Shown here: piece by piece, positions 12,001 through 22,600 of the stretch
How the letters are laid out: each line of letters opens with the position of its first letter
Position numbering within the stretch: the first letter of the stretch is position 1
Assembly (NCBI GenBank): GCA_030340625.1
Contig: JAOPHQ010005141.1
Coordinates: 124,001-188,000, forward strand
Length of the DNA stretch: 64,000 nucleotides
Direction: 5' to 3'
Origin: Merluccius polli
Lineage: Eukaryota; Chordata; Actinopteri; Gadiformes; Merlucciidae
Program-made: the position numbers and the translations under genes
The notes under the pieces: generated by a model
Told to the model about the DNA's origin: nothing
Database searches by the model: none
The model's input: only the letters and a program-made list of their open reading frames with translations

Positions 12001-12314
12001 GGGAGGAGCTCGGAGTAGACCCGCTACTCCTCCGCGTTGAGAGGAGCCAGATGAGGTGGCTCGGGCATCTAGTTAGGATGCCTCCGGACGCCTCCCTGGT
12101 GAGGTGTTCAGGGCACGTCCCACTGGTAGGAGGCCCCGGGGAAGACCCAGGACACGCTGGAGAGACTATGTCTCTCGGCTGGCCTGGGAACGCCTCGGGA
12201 TCCCCCAGGAAGAGCTGGACGAAGTAGCTGGGGAAAGGGAAGTCTGGGCTTCCCTGCTTAGGCTGCTGCCCCCGCGACCCGACCCCGGATAAGCGGTAGA
12301 AGATGGATGGATGG
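9029..12314 (+). mobile_element. full-length RTE/Rex-type LINE with target duplications
   Basis: The element begins with a GC-rich leader at cccctccctgagctaccgtg and ends with a GGAT-repeat tail (agatggatggatgg) instead of poly(A). The 11-bp duplication attgcaatgac flanks it at 9018-9028 and 12315-12325, so this is a complete insertion of about 3.3 kb. Its coding region (separate entry) is broken. A shorter, more decayed member of the same family lies at 62.24-63.54 kb. Assignment to the RTE/Rex group rests on tail type, gene order and RT style; a phylogeny would settle it. Confidence 0.88.
9182..12292 (+). pseudogene. LINE endonuclease-reverse transcriptase, frameshifted
   Basis: A single long protein is split over at least five frame segments: 9182-9991, 9897-10154, 10201-11445, 11424-12227 and 12104-12292. 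The first has a Gly/Pro/Arg-rich start, then an AP-type endonuclease: [11 protein letters not shown], the VVCAYGPNS strand and [10 protein letters not shown]. The catalytic SxDH region follows in the second segment (FVVVSSDLR, then STDHHLVVSWL). The third holds the RT fingers and palm (FKKGDRR, GITLLS, GFRPGRGT, FVDLEKAFDRVPR). The fourth has FADDVVLM, with several residues missing before it, and the thumb. The last ends in the Arg-rich GRRPRGRPRTRWRDYV tail and PPRPDPG. A deletion near 11405-11425 removes the turn before SPILF. It cannot make an active protein. Confidence 0.88.
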
Positions 12315-12647
12315 ATTGCAATGACTGTATGTAATTGCAATTTAGGTTGTCCACAAATATTAAGCTCATCTTTATTGCAGCCTTGTTTATTTGAACAGTT
12401 CAGAAAATCATGTTGAATTACTTTTTCTTTGCAAAGAATGTAGATACATCTGTTAAAAAAGTATTTACATTTACAGGGCGGAGAGAGAAAAATATGAAAT
12501 AGGGGAATGTATTCCTCTACATTGATTATTTTGTAATTTTTGGGTAGGGAAATGAGTCTAACATGTTATGAAGTTTGAATGTCCTTTTAGTAGCTTAAGT
12601 AGACCAGGGGAATGGATTTTGGATGGATTTCTATATTTCACTGTTAA

Positions 12648-12710
12648 AGGATGAAAAAGCTCAAATATTGACAACATAATATGTTGTCAATATTTGAGCT
12701 TTTTCATCCT
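12648..12710. repeat. perfect 30-bp hairpin copying a receptor exon
   Basis: Arms of 30 bp (12648-12677 and 12681-12710) are exact inverted copies around a 3-base loop. The arm sequence aggatgaaaaagctcaaat... is the start of coding exon 4 of the 5-HT3-like genes (20595 and 30713). The right arm, read on the minus strand, is preceded by a T-run and cag, the normal acceptor of that exon. The left arm lacks the T-run. Confidence 0.9.
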
Positions 12711-12720
12711 GAAAAAAAAA

Positions 12721-12771
12721 CTTACATCATTTCTAGCCAAATATATTATATTTGGCTAGAAATGATGTAAG
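12721..12771. repeat. perfect 25-bp hairpin
   Basis: Arms of 25 bp (12721-12745 and 12747-12771) are exact inverted copies around a single base. It starts 10 bases after the previous hairpin. No similarity to the receptor exons was noticed. Confidence 0.9.
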
Positions 12772-13416
12772 TGTGATGTAATGATATAAGTATGAAGGCC
12801 AAGGGAACACAATAGTAATTATTTGTCATTTTATACACAAAATAATTCTTTAACACAGTGGGAATATGTTCTTGTTGTTGTCTTACAGTATGGAGGAAAA
12901 CAAAGCCCTTAATATCCCTGATGTGCATGTCTATTCTGATGGAAAGATCGAAGACTGCATGCCCATCAAAGTGGTCATCTGTATAATCTGCTGAACAATC
13001 TCTTACTAGTCTCTCTCTACTCGTCTCTCTCAATGGTCTCAAGGCGGGCTTTGGTCTGTCGTCTCCCCGATGTGACGTCATGCAATGCATTGTGCGGGAA
13101 ATGAGACTCAATCCCAAATTGCTAAAATAGTAGCTACTTTTTCGTATTATATTACGTTTTGTGATACCCAACAACATCAAATACAATTAATAACAGTTTA
13201 AATGTTTATTACCAACAAGCAAATACGCAAATTCGTTAGAAAATTAAACCTGCACCACAGCCTTTAGGTCGGTTGGTGATGTTGATGTTGTTCCGCGGTA
13301 ACCAATCCGTGGGTTTTTTCTTTTCGCTTGAATTTATACTCACCACTTTTATACCTTATATGATACATTGCACTAGTAATTCGTAGTATGGTCATCAGTG
13401 ATGACCAAGGGGGGAC

Positions 13417-13825
13417 TGTGACGAATAAATAACAGCACATGTATCAACAGGCTGTAATATCCTCACATAGCCACAAGGGAACAGGCCCAAATATATACTG
13501 TATATAAGCTGTATTAACCGCACCTGGCCACCAGATGGCAGCACATAATACACCTGGAGGCGGGCGCTCAACACTAGCCAATCAGAGCACATTACACGGC
13601 ATAGAGGCCATGCCTGCCCAGGTACTATCGAGCGTACACAAGCAGGAGAGGGCAGAAACTCTATAGGCAGCGTATCTATTAGATATCAAGCTAAGAGTCG
13701 CTCCACGCGTGAATGATACAATTCCTCTCCTTTTGCTTCATAGATAATAGACTAAAACCTAAAACAAATAAAGTGAGTTAAAAGCGATCCTGTGTCGGCG
13801 GCCTTCTTCCTCAAAGAACACCACA
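13417..13825 (+). repeat. LTR, family D (copy 1), preceded by a polypurine tract
   Basis: The block begins TGTGACGAATAAATAACAG and ends CACCACA. It is homologous throughout to 60698-61095, including shared blocks caacactagccaatcagagca and aaacaaataaagtgagttaaa, the latter carrying an AATAAA signal. The purine run aaggggggac lies directly upstream at 13407-13416, as a polypurine tract would precede a 3' LTR. Some internal sequence may therefore remain to its left. Superfamily not determined. Confidence 0.7.
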
Positions 13826-13829
13826 ACAG

Positions 13830-14307
13830 GAGGTTGTGAAAATCATTAACCAGTAATTAACACATAATGAAATATTTATTAGACTTAATAAGGCATTGTT
13901 CTCGCTTTAGATCCGGTAGCTGCAAAAAGCATAGTTAACTGTTAACAAGTGCATAGTTAACTAATAATAGATGAGCGATAAAGTATATTTTAATATCAAT
14001 AAGCAAACAAAAGAAGATTAATAAAGGCATGGCAAAGACGTAATGAGTGGGTTGTGGGTGTTTGTAATACTATTATGAACAATTATAAGATACTCATGAG
14101 GCTTTTATTAATGTTCTTAAGCATTTGCAAACTGTTTACAAGTTTCTTATAAGCGCTTATAAATGTGTTATAGCCTGCTATTAACTGTATTATAATGCCA
14201 TTATTAACACTTATATAGGCTTATAAACACACAATAATGTTAATAAGCATCTTGTAAGGACTTACAAGGGCCTTATTACCTATTAATTAATGGTTATTAC
14301 AAGGACC
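13830..14307. repeat. AT-rich TTATAAG-type fish repeat
   Basis: From about 14080 the words cttataag, ttaataag and cttacaagggccttatta recur in both orientations. This is a pattern of a common fish DNA repeat. No gene. The boundaries are unclear. Confidence 0.35.
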
Positions 14308-14311
14308 TTAA

Positions 14312-15219
14312 AGGTGCGCTATGCAACTCGGTTATTCCTCCGCTGTTTCTGGGTTTTCGCCGGAATTGGGCTCGCATTTCTCACTATAGAGCTCCCCCTG
14401 CAGCTTCGGAATAGGCCTACAACACTGTCGTAAAAACTCATTGACAACGCCCCCCACCCCCCACTTCGATAAATAAATAGTAATACACAACGAGAACCTG
14501 GATTCGGACCGCAAACAAACATGTGTGGTAGCAACTTGCAAGTCACTGCTAGGATAAACCCTCACTAGCTAGCAAGCTAGCCATGAAGCAACCAAGCTAA
14601 ACACATACAGGGCTCACAATAAAACGGTCGAGCAAAACACATTGTTCAACAGACTCTCAAACCACATTACAAAAACGAAGTTCACCCAAGGGTAGGCTAC
14701 TTACAATTTCAGCAGCAAGACAGCCAAGTCGGCGTCCGTTTTGCATTCTTCCGAGTCTCTCAGTTGACGCCATTCCGCATAAGCTCGCCCTATGTTCACT
14801 CGTGTCTGGTTTCTTTGTTTATCATAATCCTTTCTCTTATTCTTCGATTCCTCCGACCTTCCCCTCTTGGGTCTTGATGGATCCATAGTGGATTTGTCGA
14901 TTGATCCAGAATTGCCTTGCAACTGACTCTTTATATTCAGCCGGACCCATGTTTGGCACCCCCGCCCAGGTCTACCGTAAAGCAGTGAAACTACAATCTG
15001 ACTACATTTTCGAGGCGCGATTGGATACTTCCGCTGCGTCACATCCGTAAGTGGCCGGGACGGCCACATGAAGTTGCATGTTCTGTTTTTCCGCGGGGAC
15101 CCAACAGGGGGAGATGAAACACCCACCAAACAACCCAGAAAGTGTTGTAGAACGATCAGAACGACTCTCAACCTGCATGGTTAAGGTTATTTTTGATAAA
15201 CGAGTTGCATAGTGCTTCT
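14312..15219. mobile_element. TTAA-flanked Kolobok-like non-autonomous transposon
   Basis: The ends are inverted: aggtgcgctatgcaactcg at the left, and cgagttgcatagtgcttct at the right, which is its near-complement. TTAA flanks both (14308-14311 and 15220-15223). Length 908 bp. It retains one small coding exon on the minus strand (14701-14886) and no transposase core. The target site and end type match the foldback element at 6712-7387, so the two probably belong to one superfamily. Confidence 0.75.
14701..14886 (-). CDS. small basic transposon-borne exon (first exon of a transposase-like gene)
   Basis: The ATG at 14884-14886 opens a 61-codon frame. It has a Lys/Arg/Glu-rich start (PKRGRSEESKNKRKDYDKQ) followed by RVNIGRAYAEWRQLR and DADLAVLLLK. 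A consensus donor (GTAAGT) overlaps its stop, so in a complete element the frame would probably splice onward. The motif R-V-N-I-G-x-A-x-x-x-W-R-x-L, then D-A-x-L-A-x-x-L-L, is one I associate with proteins encoded by fish DNA transposons. The flanking TTAA element supports that. Function unknown; the basic start suggests nucleic-acid binding (inference). Confidence 0.5.
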   Translation of the reverse strand: MDPSRPKRGRSEESKNKRKDYDKQRNQTRVNIGRAYAEWRQLRDSEECKTDADLAVLLLKL

Positions 15220-15223
15220 TTAA

Positions 15224-16363
15224 TATAAAGCGTTACCAAAATATGTTACAGAAAATAATATTAAACGACAAATTGATGTTGTTGGTAATTAATTATCTGA
15301 TAATACACAATGCTTCATAAGGGTATTGAAGAATTTGTACAATTTAGAAGCTGTGAATATAATGTCTACTATATACCAAGGTTGACACATACGATGCAAT
15401 GTTAGCAATGCTAAGTGGTCCATCTTCACTCTCCAGCAAGGTTCTACCCCTGGTGCTGAGTCTGCCACAGCCGCTGTACAGAACATACTTTCAAATGTGT
15501 CATTGGGCAAGGCAAGCAGATAGCAAGATAAGAGTCAGGGACAGAGTTATGGATGGATCACTAACATCTGAAATCATGGTTAAGATTATAAGAGTATAAG
15601 ATTGTATTATTGTAATAGTTATCGGAACTGATTTTCATTATTGGAACATAGTGTACAGTACTGTCTATTTACTGTAAAAAGAAAAAGAAAAAAAAAAGGT
15701 TGCAGCTCAGGGGTCAAAGTGAAGTTTAATAAGCTATAAGAAGCCAGCAAAAGCAGCCAAACAGTGGAACCCATTTCATTGTACAGTTTTTGTTCTTCAC
15801 AAAAATTGTCACACAACCCCCCTCGCCAGTTCAGGATCTATGGCACATGCAGGCTGGTCTGGGGAAAATAACTTTCCACGCCTAAAGACATGACTCATTC
15901 AGAGGTGACCTATCTTTCTTTCTATGACACACCCTCTCATCCAGCAAATGTCTTTGTCTATCACACAAAATTAAAGAAACTGTTGTAAATTCATAGTACA
16001 GACTTAATGTATGGTCTCCAGCTTGTTTAAAAGTGCATATTCAAAGAGGAAAACAATCACTGGTGGCTTCTGTACAAAGCAGCCAGTAATGCTTCAACAG
16101 TCATGTTGTAATGGAATTATAGTTTGAGTGAATTATAACTATAACCCTGTAATGGAGTTATAGTTTATATATTTCTGATAACTTTTGTAATTTTTCAAAA
16201 GGTGGGAATGGAAGGTTGCATTTATCTGTAGTACCCCCTGAATCAGAGGGATACATGGGAAGTACGATACTAGAAGTGCCTCTGGAGGGGGGGGAAACCA
16301 CGCTGTACATTGTTCCTTTAACAGGAAGAATTTGATCTAGCACCTCTTCCCTACGATGCCCAG
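15224..16363. other. no gene seen
   Basis: AT-rich DNA with no supported frame. An inverted pair around ataactataaccctgtaatggagttatag lies near 16110-16170. Confidence 0.4.
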
Positions 16364-18600
16364 GGCCCAGTATTTCAAAACTTGTAATCCGGATCAGGAT
16401 AATCCGGATAATGAAATCCTCCTTTTCTCAGACCTGGATCAAGGTGATCCTGCTGACTTTATCCGAGTATTTCAAAACACCGGCAGGGTGGATCACCGTG
16501 ATCCCGATCTGGGCGGAGACGGATTTCCAAATCTCGTGACGTCGCCTCCGGATCGAAACATGGCGGACTACCTCACGAAAGGAGCAGCTGGAAACGCGAC
16601 ATCCACGTCAAAAATGTAAGTTTACCGTCGTCTAATGTGTAGCGGTTTGAAGACCATACGAATTCCAACCAACATATCATGCAAGCCAACTTCTTCAATC
16701 GTCCCCTAATTAAAACCAGGCCGCAGCGATCCCTAATTGAGCCGCGGCCGCGCTAACGGGAGCTAACTTGGCTCCATTGACTTGTGTGTTAAGCAGCCAG
16801 CGGGATAGCGAGGAAGCTACTTTGTTGATGAATTTTCGGTCTATGGTTTAACTTAAAAGGGAATTAATTGGACGTACATCATACCGTAACTTTTTAAACT
16901 AACGCCAACCTGTTCAGAGTTTATTAGCGTTACGTCATTGGCAACACAGCAGACTTGGGAAAATAGGCGACATGTGTACAGACCAGACTGCTGCAGGACT
17001 TTGGAAACGTTACACGGTACGAGTATTAACTATACGGTTCATTCAGAAGTGTCAGGATGCTATAGTAATGCTGGGGATGATATGCGTTTGTGTACATAAA
17101 CAAAGATCTACTCATACACCTTCTCTTTCTTCTACTTTCAGAGTCCACTCAGCCATGGACCACTCGGCTGGAAATCCTTGGAAACGCTTTAATTGTATTG
17201 ATACGTTCAAGGTTTTCAAGTTATTGGATTCTGAATAAAGTGCTTGAAACTGTAATTGCATTACTTTCATGGTATATAGCTTGGTCAGTGACACAACTAA
17301 ACAGTTTTTCATCCTAATGTCTCCCTTTATATAGAAGGCTCTCACTAAACATAATTATGGTCATTTATAGCAAAATAGCGTCTGTTTTGATTAAGTAAAA
17401 TAATCAGTTTGTACACAAACACTGAATTACATTGCTGCAGGTTTTAAAATCACATTCTAGCCATTTCCAAACATTTTAAAAGTGCATTTTTAAGCTTCTG
17501 ACTGAAGTCAAATGTGTCCTAATTTAATCAGAAGCATGAAAATATACCTTGAAAATGCTTCAATGTGCAGCATGATATAAACTGTGACACTGAAAAAATG
17601 CAAGTGCATACATGTCATAGTTTATCCAGTGTTGGGGAGCCAGCTGACGAGCCACTCAACCTCTCGTCTTAATGTGTGTTCCTCACACCTGTGGAGGCTC
17701 AGAGGGTGAACCTTCAACCAGCACCAGCATTGCTCCACCCGATCCACCACAAGAGGTTCGTGGGCCAGAGTGTCGGAGACGGAGGAGGCATGCCGGTGAT
17801 GAGGACGCTTATCAAAAGCTCCTCAAAATGGAGACCCGAGAGGGCAGTCAAACAAATTGAACAGGCCAATGAACTAATAAAGCTGACGCAAAGAAACAGA
17901 ACTGAAAATAAAGCTGTTAGAAAAGCAGCTCACTTCTGACCTCTGAGTGGGTTAGGTCCTGTTTTAGTTAGTGGACACATTATTTGAAATGTCGGTTTTG
18001 TTGGAATTAAAGTTTGTTTGGACCCCGCATTCCTGTTGTCTTTCTCTGATGTTTTGGTACATGCAAGTTACAATGTTTGAAACTAGAATTTGAGAAATAG
18101 GTCTGTAATTAATTGTTACTCTTATTTACAGCAGTTTCAGAAAGTGAGGTAAAATATTTTACTATACTTTACATTTCTTACAATTAGGCTACTTTATTAT
18201 TTTTAAATATACATTTTTTTAATATTTATTTGTTAAAAGTAAAACACTAACACTTTAGATTAAGTGTAATGAACATCTTGAGTAACAATATCTAGGAGAA
18301 GTGGAGCTGAGACTTAATCTAAATGATTTAATCCAAGTGAAATCCACCTCTGAGGTGGGATCCAAATGATCCTGACATTTTGGTATCAAGTTGATCCAGA
18401 GATCTGCCTTAACTTTTGAAATACCCAAATCCAGCCTTTAATCTGGATTCAGGGGAGGATTGGATTACCAAAGCAGAATCCTGATCTTCAGGATCAGGAT
18501 TATCTGGATCTGTGTTGAAATACCCAGTTTTCAGATCAGATCTAGATTTAATCCAATCCGACCAGGATAATCCTGTCAATCCCTTTTGAAATACTGGGCC
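16364..18600. mobile_element. Harbinger-like transposon, decayed
   Basis: The terminal inverted repeats begin ggcccagtatttcaaaa and mirror exactly at 18584-18600. They are flanked by CAG at 16361-16363 and 18601-18603. Subterminal ggatcaggataatccgga motifs occur in both orientations near each end. Inside, 16559-16620 looks like a first exon (ATGGCGGACTAC... ending near a GTAAGT). About 17690-17860 encodes a Ser/Thr-rich then Arg-rich stretch (ECRRRRRHAGDEDAYQKLL), typical of the Myb/SANT-like accessory protein of Harbinger elements. No DDE transposase survives in 2.24 kb. Confidence 0.65.
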
Positions 18601-18603
18601 CAG

Positions 18604-19139
18604 GAGTTTTTGCTCATGCCAAAGGTTAAATGCAAGAACTGCTTTAAATGTATGCCTTTGGCAGCTTCTTGCCCTCCATGTAACCCAATGTAATAACCCG
18701 AAATGTGACAATTTGGCACACCCTGTTTAAAACATCTTCCTGTGGCTTTGTGTGCATTGAAAACGCATCCTTCAGCCAAACCGCATGTTGTATTTAGTAT
18801 AATTTAACTGCCCTAATAAAATAAATGTGATGTTTAATTATGGAGTTGGAGTTGAAACCCTGAAGTCATTATCATTAGAAAATGAAACAATTTGGAGGAA
18901 AAACAAATGTTGCAATGTTTTAACACAAATAATCTTTGTCAAATGTGACATTGTCCACTGGGGTAAATGATTGAATACAAATCAAAATATTTTGAAAAAG
19001 TTTTGTTGTTATTTGTTAATAAATATTCAGAATTATAACTAGGGTGATAGTGGCTAGATAACATTACTTGTATGTGTTCTTTTGTGTAACACTTCATGAA
19101 CAAAAGTGTTGTTTGTGTTGAAATCTGTACTGCCGAACT
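18604..19139. other. no gene seen
   Basis: AT-rich flank between the Harbinger-like element and the duplicated receptor 5' region. No frame with support. Confidence 0.4.
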
Positions 19140-19411
19140 ACAAAACACAGCTGCAGGCTAGTGTCAGGATCTAGGGAATTTGATACCGTTGTGGTGACTT
19201 TGACTATCTATGAGGCACATTCCTGTATACAGAAGATACCAAATGTGTCAGAAGCTGCTTTGTATTTTCTAACCTATAGGAAAAGTAGCACCCTGCACAA
19301 ACCACTTAATTTGTACAAGTGGCTGTTTCAAGTTACACTTAGCTCATAATACTATTTATATCTTTGTTGCGAGTGCAATATTTAAAACTGCAAGAGCATC
19401 TCAACCGGGCA
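19140..19411 (+). promoter_or_regulatory. 5' region and non-coding first exon of receptor copy 1
   Basis: This stretch is clearly homologous to 29105-29399 upstream of copy 2, including ggaaaagtagcac and caaaccactt. A TATA-like ctatttata lies near 19352. A probable 5' UTR exon ends ...gggcag at 19411, followed by gtatgtt. The next acceptor (tttctttag) is at 19560, giving a UTR exon that leads to the ATG at 19627. The shared sequence shows that the tandem duplication included the 5' control region. Confidence 0.55.
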
Positions 19412-19626
19412 GGTATGTTATCTAAGTTTGGTTGATTTTGTAGATTGATGCTCAATTTTTGTACAGAAACTGGCCTACCAAAATATGCATGTTCTAATGA
19501 TAAATGTTCTTATATTAATGCAACCCTTCTTTTTTATAATAAATACAATATGTTTTCTTTAGAAACCAAGACAGACGAAACTGGTTCACAGTGAGACCTG
19601 AACACTGAGTGGGGAATTGCAAGGTC

Positions 19627-22600
19627 ATGGCTGTCAAACATTTTAGATTCAAGGTAACAGTATAGATCATGTTGAGTGCATTATGGTAGTTAAACTATGT
19701 AATATGTACTTGTTTGTGGCTATATACAATTCGATATTTATTTTGTTTTCAACACTACTTCTTGAATATTTTCAGCTATCGGCCAGGCATTTTGAGACTC
19801 TTGTTTTCATCATCTTCTCTGTCACACAAGGTTAGTAAATGTAAACTAGTGTTTTATGTCTTTATATGTTTTTTCTATGTCTTCGATTTTTCAGATTAAA
19901 ACTAAAATCTGTACTGAGAGATCTGTCAAAATATCTTGTCCAGATTGTCAGCAACCCTACAAGGTGTGCTGAGAGATAACATAGCATATAATGTATTGTT
20001 ATGTTGTATTTTTACACCTCATTTTTGTCTACTATGTGGCCAAATCCATACTGAAACATTTTTAGTGGTCCATGATGGATGATTTTGTATCGCTTTTGTG
20101 GAGTAAACATTTGCCCTTGTTTTTATTTGATTTTATTATTGTTCCCAGCCCAGTGCTTGGCTCCTCTGCTGAACTGCTCTAAACCCAGCTCTCCTGCCCT
20201 CCTGGAAGCACTGTCACCGGTCTTTCAATTACGGTTCATACGACCTGTCAGCAGTATTACTACTTACACAGATGTCAATATATCCTTCACCCTATATGGC
20301 ATTCTGGGAGTGGTATGTTCAGTTTTAAAACTATTACAACAATTGAAGAAGGAATGTTTTGAATGAAGATCTATGTTAAACTCTAGGTTTAACATATAAT
20401 GGGTTGGTGTAAAGTATGGAACCCTTTACATGTAAAAACAAAATATATCTGCACCATTGTGTAGATTTGCTATGGCCAGATATATACATATTTTGAAGTA
20501 TTTTACAGTGGTATGTGGGAGTGTGTGTGTGTGTGTGTGTGTGTGGGGGGGGGGGGTTATAATTGCAATAACCTGTTTTTCTCTTTTTGTTCAGGATGAA
20601 AAAGCTCAAATCTTGACAACCTATATATGGCAACAGGTTGTAAGTATAAATACCATGGGAACAAAATAGTTAAAAAATGTCTGAATATTTTAAGTAAAGC
20701 AAAATCACAAATTGCATATTGTATTCAAATCCATCATTTAGGTATTTAAGAATGAGTTCATCAGCTGGGATCCAGAGCAGTGTGGCACAGATGAGATTTC
20801 GCTACCTAGAAGCCAGTTTTGGGTACCAGATTTGGTCATCAATGAATTGTAAGATCCACATACAACTGCAGTCATTAAGTGTAAAACACACTCCTAAAGT
20901 AATTATATTGATCTTGTGAGTAAACATGCAAATATTTCTCTAACACAGTAGGCATATGTTCTTGTTGCTGTCTTACAGTATGGCTGAAAACACAGCCCCA
21001 TCTGTGCCTTATGTACATGTCCATTCTAATGGCATGATCCACGACTCTAGCCCGGTCAGAGTGGTCAGCTCCTGCAACCTGAACATCTACACGTTCCCCT
21101 TTGACGTTCAGAACTGCACTTTTACCTTCAACTCCTACATCCACTCAAGTAAGATAAAACGAAAACAAACAACACTGGATTCATACGGGGGGGTATTGCA
21201 CAAAACCAAGATAAGGGATTAAGCCGGGATATGTTTATGGTTTTAGGTTATCCTGGCTGAATTTAGCCTCAAGTCGGTTGCATGAAAGCAGCTCAAACTT
21301 AACCCGGCTAAGTTACCATGGTGATTTATTCTCTGCAGCTAGCCTGCTCCAGACCAGGCTAACAGCCAGGCTAAGATTAATCCTAGTGATTCACCTGTAT
21401 TTCCACAATCCTGTGAGGAATTAATGTGTTTTACAGCATGTCCATGGTCTTTCTAAGTATGTTGCATTTTAATTATCCTGAATTAAATTATTACATACAT
21501 AGTCATTTCTCATTTCATTTAAATCTGTTGGCTGTTTTTTATATTGATTCAAGTGTTATTACTCAGGCCATGTGTTATATTGCTATGCTAATGAAGATTG
21601 CTTGTCAAATTGCTGTCAGAGGTTTCATAAATATGTTTTAGCCCGGCAGGCATCAAGCTTTTTATGTCTGAGCCCGACACAGTTAAAGTCTATATTTTTT
21701 CATACTAATGACATATTTACGTTTGTGTTTATGAAAGTCCGCCTTTATTACGCAACTGCAGCGCATTTGGAAATGTCAACAAACAGATGAGCGCAACATT
21801 TATGTCCTATTTCTAAAATGTATTTTAATCACACAATCGAACCTTTGCAACATGTGAAACAGGCCCATTGGCTACCATGCATAATAAGCTGTTTTAAATT
21901 TCACATTTCAAATCGCGCAGACGTGACCAAGCCCGACCCGAACCCGAGCATAATTTCTAAATATCTATCCGAACCCGACCCGGCCCGTCGGGTCCCGTCG
22001 AGCCCCGTTGGGCTTGGGTCGGGTATCCAATCAGGAGCTGTTCAGCGGCCGTGACGTATGAAATGCGACTTTTATCCATGTTCCGATCGGTGATTCTGTG
22101 AGCGATCGCGAGGTCTATTCAAGTATGCTGTGAAGGCGCACTTATCCCAGCTATCGTCATCCGACTTAACATAGCCGCGCCTTTTTATCCTGGCTCGGCA
22201 AACGTGCAACTGATTAAGCCAGGATGCGCCGAGCAGACTAGTTCAAGCCGCGCTTGCTCAACTATCCTGGATTTATTTATCCTAGTTTTGTGCAATACCC
22301 CCCAGGGGGGTATACTACGAAGCTCGATTAGTGGGTTAGCGAGGTATGTTGCGCTCAAAGCCTGGGTTAGCTGTCCTACGAAAGTCGCTCTCTTTTAGCG
22401 TCGCTATATCACCATGGTAACTTATGCTGGCAACCAAACCTGGTCGGGAGGAGGTTTTCAGCTAAGACTTTCCGATTAGATCGGCTTCTTAAAGCTGCAG
22501 CGCCGCTTTCGGGACAGATCCGATCCCTTTATGAGAGATACAGGTTCTCATCAGAGGGTATTTGCTATTTGGTCGTCCTTGTTGGACCTTATGAAGGCAA

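Larger units (their letters stand above)
12648..13010 (+). pseudogene. decayed third 5-HT3-like receptor copy (exons 4 and 6)
   Basis: Two exon relics are present. The start of exon 4 (DEKAQILT) occurs within the hairpin at 12648-12710. An exon 6 relic begins at 12889 after an acceptor (cttgttgttgtcttacag) almost identical to that of the intact genes at 20979 and 31467. It continues as tatggaggaaaacaaagccc and follows the pattern VHVYSDG...VKVV to about 13005. There the match stops, before the Cys-loop. The other exons are missing. The order and orientation match the intact genes, so the relic marks a former third member of the tandem array about 6 kb upstream of copy 1. Confidence 0.8.
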
